DNA of 59,650 bases from PALSA-660 sp036508075 (GCA_036508075.1 DATCIA010000098.1:1-59650), one strand, 5' to 3'. Shown: positions 31,553-40,599, counted from the first letter of the stretch. Notes: generated by a model not told the origin, from the sequence alone. Numbers and translations: made by a program.

Positions 31553-32410
31553 TCAGTCCTCGTCCGGGATGCGCCAGACGCCTTCGAAGACGTCCTCCGC
31601 TGGTCCCGTCATGAAGACGTTGCCTCCCTCGGGCCACTCGATGCGCAACTCGCCGCCGGGGAGCTCGATGATCGCGCTGCGGCCGCACCTGCCGGTGAGC
31701 ACGCCGGCGACCAGCGTGGCGCATGCTCCGGTGCCGCAAGCCAGCGTCTCCCCCACCCCACGCTCCCACACACGAAGCCTGATCCTTCCCGGGTCCGCGA
31801 TCTGCGCGAACTCGACGTTGGTGGCGCGGGGGAACGCTTCCAGCTCCTCGATGGCCGGTCCGAGCGTCGTGACCGGAGCCTCGTCCACGTCGTCGACCCA
31901 CAGCACCGCGTGCGGGTTGCCCATCGAAACGCAAGTCACGTCCGCCTCTCCGGCGTCGGTGGAGACGTGGGCGTCCACGACCGGGTCTCCCGGGAGCGTC
32001 GTCGGGACCTCGGAGGCTCGCAGTATCGGCGCACCCATGTCCACGCGCGCCAGCGCGAAGGCGCCTCCGGCGTCCGGGATGACGTCGATGACCTTCAGCC
32101 CGCCGAGGGTCTGGACCGTGAGACGTCCGTTCTCGACCAGACCGCGGTCGTCGAGGTACTTGGCGAAGACGCGGATGCCGTTGCCGCACATCTCGGCGAG
32201 CGATCCATCCGCGTTGCTGTAGAGCATGAAGAAGTCGGCGTCAGGGTCGGTGGCCGTCCGGACGAGGATCAGTCCGTCGGCGCCGATGCCGAAGTGCCGG
32301 TCGCACAGCATGGCGACGGCGGAGGGGTCGAGGGCGAGCGCCCCGGCGCGGTCGTCGACGACGACGAAATCGTTGCCGCAGCCGTGCATCTTGGTGAAAG
32401 CGAGTTCCAT
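31553..32410 (-). CDS. dapF: Diaminopimelate epimerase
   Basis: This 285-residue cofactor-independent epimerase converts LL- to meso-diaminopimelate for peptidoglycan and lysine. It has the two active-site cysteines, in MCGNGIRVFAKY and ACGTGACATLV, and the N-terminal KMHGCGNDFVVVDD. It lies between miaA and dapL; the 116-base gap to dapL contains a possible hairpin (31473-31493) but no gene. Confidence 0.97.
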   Translation of the reverse strand: MELAFTKMHGCGNDFVVVDDRAGALALDPSAVAMLCDRHFGIGADGLILVRTATDPDADFFMLYSNADGSLAEMCGNGIRVFAKYLDDRGLVENGRLTVQTLGGLKVIDVIPDAGGAFALARVDMGAPILRASEVPTTLPGDPVVDAHVSTDAGEADVTCVSMGNPHAVLWVDDVDEAPVTTLGPAIEELEAFPRATNVEFAQIADPGRIRLRVWERGVGETLACGTGACATLVAGVLTGRCGRSAIIELPGGELRIEWPEGGNVFMTGPAEDVFEGVWRIPDED

Positions 32411-32450
32411 CTCGGTCTCCGGTCTGCAGCCTGTGCGCCAGTCGCGGCCT

Positions 32451-33374
32451 CTACCTCGATTCTACCAGCGCCTGCGCGGCCGAGACGGTGTCGGGGGATG
32501 ACAGCTCGGTTACGTCGATCCACTCGATACGGGGGTCGGCGCGGAACCATGTCAGCTGCCGCTTGGCGTAGCGTCGCGTCGCCTGCTTGATCGCTGCGAC
32601 GGCTTCCTCCAGTTCCGCTCCGGCTTCGACGACCGGGACGAGTTCCTTGTAGCCGATGGCCTGCGCGGCCGTCAGCGCTTGCCGGTATCCCGACGCGAGC
32701 AGCGTACGTACCTCGTCGAGCAGCCCATCCGCGACCATCGCGTCGACCCGGGTATCGATGCGCGCGTACAGAGCGGAGCGCTGCATCGTCAACCCGATCA
32801 GCTTGGCGGGAACCTCTGTCCGGCGCTCCGAGAAGTGGGTCGCCTGCTCGGCGTAGGTGGGCCCGCCGGTCTCCAGCAGCTCGAGCGCGCGCACCACCCG
32901 TCGGACGTTGTTTGGGTGGATGAGCGCCGCCGACTCAGGGTCGCGCTGCTCCAGCAGCCGGTGCAGCCCTTCGCGTCCCAGCGCCTCCGCCCGACGCTCG
33001 ATCGCCTCTCGCACCGGCGAGACGTACTCGCCCATGGGGAACTCCATCGCGTCGAGGGCAGCGCGGACGTAGAGCCCGGTGCCGCCGACGAGCACGGCCG
33101 AGCGACCGCGCGCGTCGATGTCCGCGAGTGCGGCCCGGGCGTCGCGCTGGTACAGCGCGGCGGAGTACGGCGAACCCGGGTCCACGAGGTCGATGCAGTG
33201 GTAGGGGACGAGGCGCGCGTCGGGAGGCATCTTGGCCGTGCCGATGTCCATCCCGCGGTAGACCTGCATCGAGTCCGCGGAGACGATCTCGCCGCCGAGT
33301 GCCAGGGCCAGGCCCTCGGCCACCGCGGACTTGCCCACGGCGGTGGGGCCGACGACCGCCGCGACGTCACGCAT
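32451..33374 (-). CDS. miaA: tRNA dimethylallyltransferase
   Basis: This 307-residue enzyme adds a dimethylallyl group to A37 of tRNAs reading UNN codons. The P-loop is GPTAVGKSAVAEG, with DSMQVYRGMDIGTAKM and the C-terminal RRYAKRQLTWFRAD blocks. It works before MiaB, which is 1.4 kb upstream in the same operon, and its ATG overlaps the end of the dioxygenase-AMMECR1 gene. Confidence 0.96.
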   Translation of the reverse strand: MRDVAAVVGPTAVGKSAVAEGLALALGGEIVSADSMQVYRGMDIGTAKMPPDARLVPYHCIDLVDPGSPYSAALYQRDARAALADIDARGRSAVLVGGTGLYVRAALDAMEFPMGEYVSPVREAIERRAEALGREGLHRLLEQRDPESAALIHPNNVRRVVRALELLETGGPTYAEQATHFSERRTEVPAKLIGLTMQRSALYARIDTRVDAMVADGLLDEVRTLLASGYRQALTAAQAIGYKELVPVVEAGAELEEAVAAIKQATRRYAKRQLTWFRADPRIEWIDVTELSSPDTVSAAQALVESR

Positions 33375-34743
33375 ACCGGTCGACCTTGAAGCGCTCGAGA
33401 TCGATGGGCTCGTCGCCGGTGATGCCCGCCTTGCTCATGGCGATCGAGACCTGGTCTTCGGCGGTGTCCACGCCCTCGAGATCCGGCAGCAGGAGGCCCC
33501 GACGCCAGCCGCGGGTGGTGATGACGCCGTAGACCTTCGGATCGAGGTCGTCGAGGGAATCGATCCGCTCGGCCGGATGCAGCACGTCCACGGTCATCTC
33601 CAGTTCATCAAGTTCGTCGGGCCGTACGGGCGGGAACCGCGGGTCGGCCGTCGCGGCCTGCACCGCGTTGTGGATGATCTCCTCCGGGAGGCTGGGCGCC
33701 GTCGGTCCTATGGTGCCGATGCAGCCACGTAGGAGGCCTCCTATGTGCAGCGAGACGAAGGCGCCCGCACGCTTCGGGAGCGCGGGGTCGTCGAATGCCG
33801 GTACCGGCGGTGTGGTCCTGTGGAGCACGTACTGTTCGATCGTCGCGCGCGCGAGGCTGACCGGGGCGGACTCCGCGTCGCCCTTGCTCCCGCCCTTCGA
33901 GCCTGCGGGAGGCGTGTAGGCAGGCATGCCCTCGAGCTCCTCCACGGGCGCGGCGACCGCGGTCAGGTATCCGACGCCCCACGGCCCTTCGTAGGACAGG
34001 ACACGCGTCACGGCGCCGGTGCCCTCGAGGAAGCCGCCGAGGACGAGGAACGAGCGCCACCCGCACTCCCCTGCCTCCTCGCGCAGGCCCTCGTCCATCC
34101 GCGCGACGGCCGCGTAGTCGGAGCGGGCCAGCAGGGTCGCGAGCTCCTCGTCGAACAGGTGCGCGCGCGGCGAGTAGCCCGCGGGCGCCTCGCGGGTCAG
34201 GCGATGGCTGCAGTCCCCGCTCGCGACGAGCGCGACTCTGCGGCCGGTCCGAAGGGCGGCGCGCCGTATGGCGCGTCCGAAGTCCGCGTGGTCGGCCGCG
34301 GGCAGCAGGGCGAACGTCGCTACGACGAGGTCGTAGCGCGAACCCGGATCGAGGAAGCTCATCGGCACGAGGACGCCGTGGTCGAGCTCCCGGTCCAAAG
34401 TCGGGTACTGCTCGCGCGCGACGATCGGCAGGTCGCCTGCCTCGGCGATGATGGCCTGCGCGAGCTCCGGGTCGCCGGAGACCGCGTGTGCGGTACGGGG
34501 CGCGCGGAAGCGTGCGAGGTTGCCGCTGACCGCGCTCGCGGTCGTCACGGTGAAGGCGTCGGAGAACCCTGGCGCGTGCGGGGAGACGATGACGACGGTC
34601 TGCGGCGCGAAGCGCTCGAGCAATGCGGCGGCGGAGCGCAAGGCGGCTGCGGAGGCGGCGGTGACGCGGGCGTCCGCTCCCCCTACCTCCTCGACCATGA
34701 TCGGCGGATGCGGTGCGATGATCCCGAGCACGTCGAACGGCAT
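33367..34743 (-). CDS. Fusion of class III extradiol dioxygenase-like and AMMECR1 domains (AmmeMemoRadiSam system)
   Basis: The 458-residue protein has two domains. Residues 1-270 follow the LigB/MEMO-type class III extradiol dioxygenase fold, with histidines in IIAPHPPI, SPHAPGFSD and DHGVLVP and the ATFALLPA segment. Residues from about 290 form an AMMECR1 domain (FVSLHIGGLLRGCIGTI, EMTVDVLHPAE and RRGLLLPDLEGVDT). Proteins of this kind form the conserved AmmeMemoRadiSam set together with a radical SAM protein. The biochemical function is not established, and the radical SAM partner is not in the window. Start at ATG 34743 with GAGGGGAGGAG before it. Confidence 0.85.
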   Translation of the reverse strand: MPFDVLGIIAPHPPIMVEEVGGADARVTAASAAALRSAAALLERFAPQTVVIVSPHAPGFSDAFTVTTASAVSGNLARFRAPRTAHAVSGDPELAQAIIAEAGDLPIVAREQYPTLDRELDHGVLVPMSFLDPGSRYDLVVATFALLPAADHADFGRAIRRAALRTGRRVALVASGDCSHRLTREAPAGYSPRAHLFDEELATLLARSDYAAVARMDEGLREEAGECGWRSFLVLGGFLEGTGAVTRVLSYEGPWGVGYLTAVAAPVEELEGMPAYTPPAGSKGGSKGDAESAPVSLARATIEQYVLHRTTPPVPAFDDPALPKRAGAFVSLHIGGLLRGCIGTIGPTAPSLPEEIIHNAVQAATADPRFPPVRPDELDELEMTVDVLHPAERIDSLDDLDPKVYGVITTRGWRRGLLLPDLEGVDTAEDQVSIAMSKAGITGDEPIDLERFKVDRYA

Positions 34744-34774
34744 GGCTGCTCCTCCCCTCAACGGTGCGACCGGA

Positions 34775-36106
34775 TCAGGCCTCACTGTTGAGCGTACCCA
34801 TGCAGAACCAGGTCTGTGCGTCATCGATGCGGATGTCGACGAGCATTCCAGCCAGCTGATCCGGTGCCACGCCGGCGGGCAGGGGTACGTGGACCACCTT
34901 GTTCCCGCCAGTCCGGCCCGTCAGGACGCGTGGATCACGCTTGCTCGGGCCCTCGAGCAGCACCCGCTGAACGGTGCCGATGAGCGGCACGTTCTTGGCG
35001 AGCGCAAGGGCCTGGATCTCGGTGACGAGGCGGTCGAACCGGGGCTGGGTGAGCTCGCGCGGCACCTGATCGGTCATGGAGGCCGCGGGCGTGCCCGCAC
35101 GCGGGCTGTAGATGAATGTGAAGGCGGCGTCGTAGCGTGCCGCCTTGACCGTGTTCATGGTCTCCTCGAAATCGGCGTCCGTCTCTCCCGGGAATCCCAC
35201 GATCACATCGGTCGTGAGAGCGAGACCCGGCATGGACACGTAGAGACGTTCGACCAGCGCGAGGTAGCTCTCCTGAGTGTAGTGGCGGTTCATCGCCTTG
35301 AGGATGCGGTCGGAGCCCGACTGCACCGGCAGGTGCAGGTGGCGGCAGACCTGCGGGGTCTCGGCCATCGCCCGGATGGTCTCGTCAGAGAGGTCCTTGG
35401 GATGGCTGGTGGTGAAGCGCACGCGCTCCACACCGGCCGCGGCGACGGCTCTCAGCAGCTCCGCGAACCGGGGCGTCCCGTAGAGGTCACGGCCGTAGGA
35501 GTTGACGTTCTGACCGAGCAACGTCACCTCGACCACGCCGTCCGCGGCGAGGCGGCGGACCTCCGAGACGATGTCCTCGAGCGTGCGGGAGCGCTCGCGT
35601 CCTCGCACGTAGGGCACGATGCAGTAGGTGCAGAAGTTGTTGCAGCCCACGGCGATCGGGACCCAGGCGTGCCACGGGTGCTCGCGCTCGGAGGGAAGCT
35701 CAGAGGTGAAGTCGCCCTCGGACGGGTCGTCGACCTCCACGACGGGGCCGGGTGAGCCGGCTGCGGCGTCCAGGAGCGCCGGCAGGTGCGCGAGGTTGTG
35801 GGTGCCGAAGACGACGTCGATCTGGGGGAGCGTGCGCAGCAGGGTCTCCCCGTCGCGCTGGCCGATGCACCCGCCCACCGCGATGACCGTGCCCCGCTCC
35901 CGTCGAATGCCCGACAGCGAACTGACCTGTCCGTAGAGACGCTCGTCGGCGTTCTCGCGTACGCAGCAGGTGTTGAAGACGACGACGTCGGCCACTTCGC
36001 CCGTGGGCACGGGCGTCATGCCGCGCGCCAACAGCATGCCGGCGATGCGTTCGGAGTCGTGTTTGTTCATCTGGCACCCGAGGGTGCGGACGTCGAAGGT
36101 GCTCAT
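34775..36106 (-). CDS. miaB: tRNA-2-methylthio-N6-dimethylallyladenosine synthase
   Basis: This 443-residue radical SAM methylthiotransferase adds a methylthio group to i6A37 made by MiaA. It has an N-terminal UPF0004 domain with three cysteines (TLGCQMNKHD, VFNTCCVRE, GGCIGQ), the radical SAM CX3CX2C in GCNNFCTYCIVPYVRGRE, and a C-terminal TRAM domain. RimO, a paralogue, is at 45397-46707. The start overlaps the PHP gene stop by four bases. Confidence 0.97.
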   Translation of the reverse strand: MSTFDVRTLGCQMNKHDSERIAGMLLARGMTPVPTGEVADVVVFNTCCVRENADERLYGQVSSLSGIRRERGTVIAVGGCIGQRDGETLLRTLPQIDVVFGTHNLAHLPALLDAAAGSPGPVVEVDDPSEGDFTSELPSEREHPWHAWVPIAVGCNNFCTYCIVPYVRGRERSRTLEDIVSEVRRLAADGVVEVTLLGQNVNSYGRDLYGTPRFAELLRAVAAAGVERVRFTTSHPKDLSDETIRAMAETPQVCRHLHLPVQSGSDRILKAMNRHYTQESYLALVERLYVSMPGLALTTDVIVGFPGETDADFEETMNTVKAARYDAAFTFIYSPRAGTPAASMTDQVPRELTQPRFDRLVTEIQALALAKNVPLIGTVQRVLLEGPSKRDPRVLTGRTGGNKVVHVPLPAGVAPDQLAGMLVDIRIDDAQTWFCMGTLNSEA

Positions 36107-36927
36107 GGTCGGACGATGGTAGCACGCTCCCGAAGCGCCTCGACCGCCGGCGGAGGGCAGGCGCCGGCGCCGAGGCCGGCGCTGCGCATATTGGGGCCGT
36201 GGAAGTCGGAGCCGCCGGTCGTGACCAGTCCGAACCGCTTCGCGAGGGAGGCGAAGTGCGCCCGCTGCGCGGGTGTGTGCTCGGCGTGGTACGCCTCGAC
36301 GCCGTCCAGACCGAGCTCGACGAGCGGTATCAGGGCGCCTTCGCCGGTCACGCCCGGGTGGGCCAGGACCGCGACGCCCCCCGCGCCGTGGATCAGCGCG
36401 AGTGCCTCCTGTGCCGAGAAGAACGCCTTGCGAACGTAGAAAGGACCCTCACGACCGATCAACTCGGCGAAGGCCTGCTCGATGGTGGTGACGGAACCGG
36501 CCTCCACGAGGGCGCGGGCAACGTGGACCCTGCCGACCGCGCCACCGGCCGCGTGCCCGAGAACGTCCTGGAGCTCGACACGATGGCCTGCCTCGGCGAG
36601 TCCGGCGACCATCGCGGCCGCGCGCTCGAACCGCGCCGCGCGGAGGCGCTCGAGCGCCGTCAGAAGCCCCACATCCCGGTGGTCGATGAGATACCCGAGC
36701 AGGTGGACGTCCGAGCCGTCGTCGCCGCGGACCGAGAGCTCGACCCCCGGAAGCACCTCGAGTGCGGTACCGCGGGCGGCTGCGATCGCCTCATCCACAC
36801 CCTCGATGGAGTCGTGGTCGGTGATCGAGATGACGGTCAACCCGAGGTCGAGGGCAGCGCGCACGATGTCGACGGGAGCGACCGTCCCGTCGGATGCGGT
36901 GGTGTGGACGTGGAGGTCCACGGTCAT
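36103..36927 (-). CDS. PHP-domain phosphoesterase (3',5'-nucleoside bisphosphate phosphatase/RNase AM-like)
   Basis: This 274-residue protein starts with the PHP metal motifs DLHVHTTASDG, ITDHDS and GVELSV, followed by AHPG and a C-terminal GSDFHGP. This architecture fits the family that removes 3'-phosphates from nucleoside 3',5'-bisphosphates or trims RNA 5' ends in a 5'-3' direction. It overlaps miaB in an ATGA junction and sits near rny, so an RNA-processing role is reasonable, though the substrate is inferred. Confidence 0.85.
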   Translation of the reverse strand: MTVDLHVHTTASDGTVAPVDIVRAALDLGLTVISITDHDSIEGVDEAIAAARGTALEVLPGVELSVRGDDGSDVHLLGYLIDHRDVGLLTALERLRAARFERAAAMVAGLAEAGHRVELQDVLGHAAGGAVGRVHVARALVEAGSVTTIEQAFAELIGREGPFYVRKAFFSAQEALALIHGAGGVAVLAHPGVTGEGALIPLVELGLDGVEAYHAEHTPAQRAHFASLAKRFGLVTTGGSDFHGPNMRSAGLGAGACPPPAVEALRERATIVRP

Positions 36928-36960
36928 GTCGGCTCCGTGGGTCGGGCGGCGTGCCGGTCG

Positions 36961-37236
36961 TCAGCGGTCGTGCATGTCCCGCGGTTCGACGAGCATCCGG
37001 ATGGCGGTGCGCTCTTCGCCGTCGATGAGGATATCGGCGAAAGCAGGCACACAGGACAGGTCGATGCCGGAGGGCGCGAGGAAGCCGCGTGCGATGGCGA
37101 TCGCCTTCACGGCCTGGTTGAGGGCACCCGCGCCCACGGTCTGGATCTCGCATGGCCCCTGCTCGCGGACGACACCTGCGAGCGCTCCGGCGACGGAGTT
37201 CGGGCTCGAGTGCGACGACACCTTGAGTACTTCCAC
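36961..37236 (-). CDS. spoVS: Stage V sporulation protein S (SpoVS) family, Alba-like fold
   Basis: This 91-residue protein is a near full-length SpoVS: VEVLKVSSHSSPNSVAGALA opens it, and ALNQAVKAIAIARGFLAPSG is the middle helix. The start is GTG 37236 with GGGGG upstream; an ATG at 37320 would add a poorly conserved tail. SpoVS has an Alba-like nucleic-acid-binding fold and is found in many non-sporulating bacteria. In Bacillus it lies near rny and recA, as here. A TATACT -10-like element lies at 37323-37328 upstream. Confidence 0.9.
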   Translation of the reverse strand: MEVLKVSSHSSPNSVAGALAGVVREQGPCEIQTVGAGALNQAVKAIAIARGFLAPSGIDLSCVPAFADILIDGEERTAIRMLVEPRDMHDR

Positions 37237-37322
37237 TGCTGCCCCCGGTGCGGTGAAGATGGCTGCGACGGTGTGCTGTTTCGCTGGTCCGAGATGGTGC
37301 TGGTGCCCCTCTTGCGGCAACC

Positions 37323-37328
37323 AGTATA
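37323..37328 (-). promoter_or_regulatory. Candidate -10 element for spoVS
   Basis: TATACT on the minus strand is a good -10 hexamer 87 bases upstream of the spoVS GTG; no convincing -35 was found. Confidence 0.35.
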
Positions 37329-37347
37329 GCGCAGGTCGAGCCTTTGC

Positions 37348-38427
37348 TCAGTCGTCCTTCTCCACGGTGAACCTGACGGTGATGGTATCGCGTCCGACGG
37401 TCACCTTCGGCTCCCCCGCCAGCTGCAGGTAGTAGCGATCGGTCACCAGGTCGAAGGCCTCCTCTAGCTTGCGCTGGAACTCGCGCATGTCGGCATGGTG
37501 GATGCGTAGCCCGCGGCGGTCGCGGTAGATGTCGGGGCGCTTGGGGTCGAGCGGCTCGTGTACGGGCACTACGAACTCCAGGACGCTGTCCAGAGCGTCG
37601 AGCTCCCCGCCCAGCACGCGGTGTGCGGTCCGCTCCGAGATCGCGAGACCGACCGAGGCCGCGAGCGACACGAGTTCCGCGGCGTCCCCGGCGATCGCGG
37701 GCCGCTGCCAAACCGGCAGGTTCGCGGCGTCGTCGCAGAACAGCAACTGGCGGGCGTCGAGTCGGCCGCGGGCGTGCGCGAACATCGAGGCGAGGACCTC
37801 GGTGGGACTCCCGTAGTAGATGTCGAGTTCCGGGTGCTCGACGGAGAACTCGACCAGCCGGCGGACGATGTTGTGTGGCCCGGTGCCCACGACCGGCTTC
37901 CCGGTCTCCGGGTCCCGGTCCATCGTCGGCCACTTGGACTGGTCGGCCTTCTCGGCGAGCGCCGTCGTGTCGGACACGACCACCAGTGCCGTGCCCTTGT
38001 GGACGTCCGAAGCGACGATCTCCGCGCGCACGACGTTGCTTCTGACGGAGAAGAGCGCCATTCCTCGCCCGTGGACCCCCCATCGGTCCATGACCATGGT
38101 CTCGAGCTTGCTGGTCACGCGGGGTTCGAAGATGCGCTCCTGCATGGCAGACGGCACGCCGACGCCGTCGTCGATGACCGTCAGCGTGCGCACATCGGAC
38201 TCACGCCCGCACGCGACGTAGATACGCCGCGCGTGCGCATCGCGCGCGTTGCGCAGCACCTCCACGACGACGTCCTCGAACGTCCGGATGTCGTGTTTGG
38301 CCTGCCTGCGCTCCGCCTCGGAGACCTTGAGGCGGACGAACCCGTCGCCCAGCGTCTCCTCGACCTTGACATACTGGTCGCCGGAGACGGACGAGACGAA
38401 GCTGAGAAGTGAGTCGTCGGGAGTCAT
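37348..38427 (-). CDS. GHKL-type ATPase of unknown function (HSP90/histidine-kinase-like ATP-binding domain)
   Basis: This 359-residue protein carries a GHKL ATPase domain near its N-terminus, with N box EVLRNARDAHA, G1 box DDGVGVP and G2 GVHGRGMALF. The rest (about 180-359) is not recognised, and there is no H-box or receiver domain, so it is not an ordinary histidine kinase. MutL- and Hsp90-like architectures are possible relatives. It lies between a GNAT acetyltransferase (its ATG overlaps the GNAT stop) and spoVS, which suggests a functional module. Function unknown. Confidence 0.75.
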   Translation of the reverse strand: MTPDDSLLSFVSSVSGDQYVKVEETLGDGFVRLKVSEAERRQAKHDIRTFEDVVVEVLRNARDAHARRIYVACGRESDVRTLTVIDDGVGVPSAMQERIFEPRVTSKLETMVMDRWGVHGRGMALFSVRSNVVRAEIVASDVHKGTALVVVSDTTALAEKADQSKWPTMDRDPETGKPVVGTGPHNIVRRLVEFSVEHPELDIYYGSPTEVLASMFAHARGRLDARQLLFCDDAANLPVWQRPAIAGDAAELVSLAASVGLAISERTAHRVLGGELDALDSVLEFVVPVHEPLDPKRPDIYRDRRGLRIHHADMREFQRKLEEAFDLVTDRYYLQLAGEPKVTVGRDTITVRFTVEKDD

Positions 38428-38978
38428 GCTTGCCAGTGTAGCGGGGCGTCCGCACCCACGGTAGGCGCGGACCGGTCCTTGGCGAGCCAGACCATCGCCC
38501 AACGCTCGAACTGCTCGCGGGAGAAGACGCGATAGCCCAGGCTCTCATAGAGGGCGATGGGCCCGACGGCCTCGGCCCCGGTGAAGAGCTCGAAACGGAT
38601 CGCGGCGGGACGGTCCTCCTCGAGGGCCGTCATGAGCGCCCGGGCGATGCCGCGACGTTCGAATCCTTCGTCGACGGCCAGACGCCCGATCTCGGCGACA
38701 CCGTCATCGCGCAGCGTTGTCCGGACCGTGCCCACCACGCGATGCCCGTCGAGGGCCACGAGCGTCCGGACACCGGACCGGTGCAGCCGGACCAGTTGTT
38801 CGAGGGTCTCCGCGACCGGCGCCATGGATTCGGCGGGGATATCGAACTGGCGCGCGACACGCCCGAACGCCGCCCGTTGCACGCGGAGGACCTCGGAAAG
38901 GTCTCCGGCGGTGGCGAGCGCGATCCTGACGCGGGCACGGCGGGCCGCTTCGGCAGCGGTGGGGATTGGTTTTGGCAT
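38424..38978 (-). CDS. GNAT-family N-acetyltransferase
   Basis: This 184-residue acetyltransferase has the acetyl-CoA binding segment IGRLAVDEGFERRGIARALM and the later ALYESLGYRVF strand-helix of the GNAT fold. The substrate is not predictable. It overlaps the GHKL ATPase gene by four bases (ATGA). The ATG lies six bases after a perfect-looking -10 element (38985-38990), so the mRNA may be leaderless. A terminator just upstream isolates it from rny. Confidence 0.85.
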   Translation of the reverse strand: MPKPIPTAAEAARRARVRIALATAGDLSEVLRVQRAAFGRVARQFDIPAESMAPVAETLEQLVRLHRSGVRTLVALDGHRVVGTVRTTLRDDGVAEIGRLAVDEGFERRGIARALMTALEEDRPAAIRFELFTGAEAVGPIALYESLGYRVFSREQFERWAMVWLAKDRSAPTVGADAPLHWQA

Positions 38979-38984
38979 ACCTAC

Positions 38985-38990
38985 ATTGTA
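38985..38990 (-). promoter_or_regulatory. -10 element placed for a leaderless GNAT transcript
   Basis: TACAAT on the minus strand ends six bases before the GNAT ATG (38978), which would put the transcription start at or next to the A of ATG. No clear -35 is present. Confidence 0.45.
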
Positions 38991-38998
38991 CGAGAAGA

Positions 38999-39029
38999 AG
39001 GGCCGCCCCTCGAGGTGAGGGACGGCCCT
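38999..39029 (-). terminator. Terminator of rny
   Basis: On the minus strand AGGGCCG-TCCCTC, a five-base loop, and GAGGGGCGGCCCT form a long stem with one bulge, followed by TCTTCTCG. It lies 26 bases beyond the rny stop. Confidence 0.7.
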
Positions 39030-39054
39030 GTGAAGCGCGGTACGCGCGCGTCGC

Positions 39055-40599
39055 CTACTTGGCGTAGTCGATGGCCCGGCTTTCCCGGATGACCATGACC
39101 TTGATCTGGCCAGGGTACTCCATCTGGTCCTCGATCTCCTTGGCGATGTCGCGCGCCAGGACCACCGAGTCCGTGTCGGAGATCGCGTCAGGCTTGACCA
39201 TCACGCGGATCTCGCGACCCGCCTGCATGGCGTAGACCTTCTCGACGCCCTTGTGCGAACTGGCGAGCTCCTCGAGCTTCTCGAGGCGCTTGATGTAGCT
39301 CTCGATGGTCTCGCGGCGCGCGCCGGGGCGCGAAGCCGAGATGGCGTCGGCGGCCTGGACGAGCACGGCCTCGACGGTCGAGGGCTCCACGTCGCCGTGG
39401 TGGGCCTCGATGCAGTGGACGATCTCCTTGTGCTCGCCGAGGCGCTTGGCCAGCTCAGCACCGATGAGCGCGTGCGGTCCCTCGACCTCGTGGTCGATGG
39501 CCTTGCCGAGGTCGTGGAGCAGGCCGGCGCGCTTGGCCAGCTTCACGTCGACGCCCAGCTCGGCGGCCATGACGCCCGCCAGGTAGCTGACCTCGAGGGA
39601 GTGCTTGAGCACGTTCTGCCCGTAGGAGGTGCGGAAGCGCAGACGGCCCAGAGTGCGGACGAGCTCCGCGTGCACCCCGTGCACCTGGGTCTCGAAGACG
39701 GCCTGCTCGCCGGCCTCGTGCACCTGCTGTTCGACGATCTTCTCGGCCTTGCCGAACATCTCCTCGATGCGCGCGGGGTGGATGCGCCCGTCGGCGAGCA
39801 GCGACTCGAGCGTGATGCGCCCGATCTCGCGGCGCACCGGGTCGAAGCTCGAGAGGATGACGGCCTCGGGGGTGTCGTCGATGATCAGGTTGATCCCGGT
39901 CATCTGCTCGAAGGCGCGGATGTTGCGTCCTTCGCGGCCGATGATGCGGCCCTTCATGTCGTCGCTCGGGATGTGGACGACGGAGACCGTGGACTCGGCC
40001 GTGTGGTCCGCAGCGACGCGCTGGATGGCGATGCCGACGATGTTGCGGGCTTTCTTGTCGGCCTCCTCGCGTGCCTGGGACTCGACCTCGCGGATCATGA
40101 TCGCCGCGTCGTGCTTGACATCGTCCTCGACGCGCTTGAGCAGGACCTGCTTCGCCTCGTCGGCGGTCATGCCGGCGAGCGACTCGAGACGGGCCTTCTC
40201 CTCGGCGATCGCGGCCTCGAGGTCCTTGGAGCGCTTCTCGACCTGGCCCGCGGTGCTGGAGAGCTGGTGCTCGCGGGCGTCGATGGACTCGGCCCTGCGC
40301 TCGATCGACTCCTCGCGCTGCAGGAGGCGGGCCTCCAGGCCCGTGATCTCCTTGCGGCGTTCCTTCGCCTCGGTCTCGGCGTCCGCGCGAAGGCGGAACA
40401 CCTCGTCCTTGGCCTCCAGGATCGCTTCCTTGCGAAGTGTCTCGGCCTGCTTCTCGGCGTCGGCAACGATGCGGCCCGCTGAATCGCGCGCGTTATCGAG
40501 TTGCTTCTCCCCAAAGTTCTTGCGGAGGACGAAACCGAGAGCGACGCCGGCGGCGATTGCGACGATCGCGACGATGACGAAGATCGGCAGTGACTGCAT
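39055..40599 (-). CDS. rny: Ribonuclease Y
   Basis: This 514-residue membrane-anchored endoribonuclease initiates mRNA decay. It has an N-terminal helix (LPIFVIVAIVAIAAGVALGF), a long coiled coil (30-190), a KH domain (MKGRIIGREGRNIRAFEQ), and an HD domain with GLLHDLGKAIDHE. ATG 40599 follows AGGGAGGGAC. The long 385-base leader holds several hairpins. RNase J and PNPase in the same array complete a degradosome-like toolkit. Confidence 0.97.
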   Translation of the reverse strand: MQSLPIFVIVAIVAIAAGVALGFVLRKNFGEKQLDNARDSAGRIVADAEKQAETLRKEAILEAKDEVFRLRADAETEAKERRKEITGLEARLLQREESIERRAESIDAREHQLSSTAGQVEKRSKDLEAAIAEEKARLESLAGMTADEAKQVLLKRVEDDVKHDAAIMIREVESQAREEADKKARNIVGIAIQRVAADHTAESTVSVVHIPSDDMKGRIIGREGRNIRAFEQMTGINLIIDDTPEAVILSSFDPVRREIGRITLESLLADGRIHPARIEEMFGKAEKIVEQQVHEAGEQAVFETQVHGVHAELVRTLGRLRFRTSYGQNVLKHSLEVSYLAGVMAAELGVDVKLAKRAGLLHDLGKAIDHEVEGPHALIGAELAKRLGEHKEIVHCIEAHHGDVEPSTVEAVLVQAADAISASRPGARRETIESYIKRLEKLEELASSHKGVEKVYAMQAGREIRVMVKPDAISDTDSVVLARDIAKEIEDQMEYPGQIKVMVIRESRAIDYAK

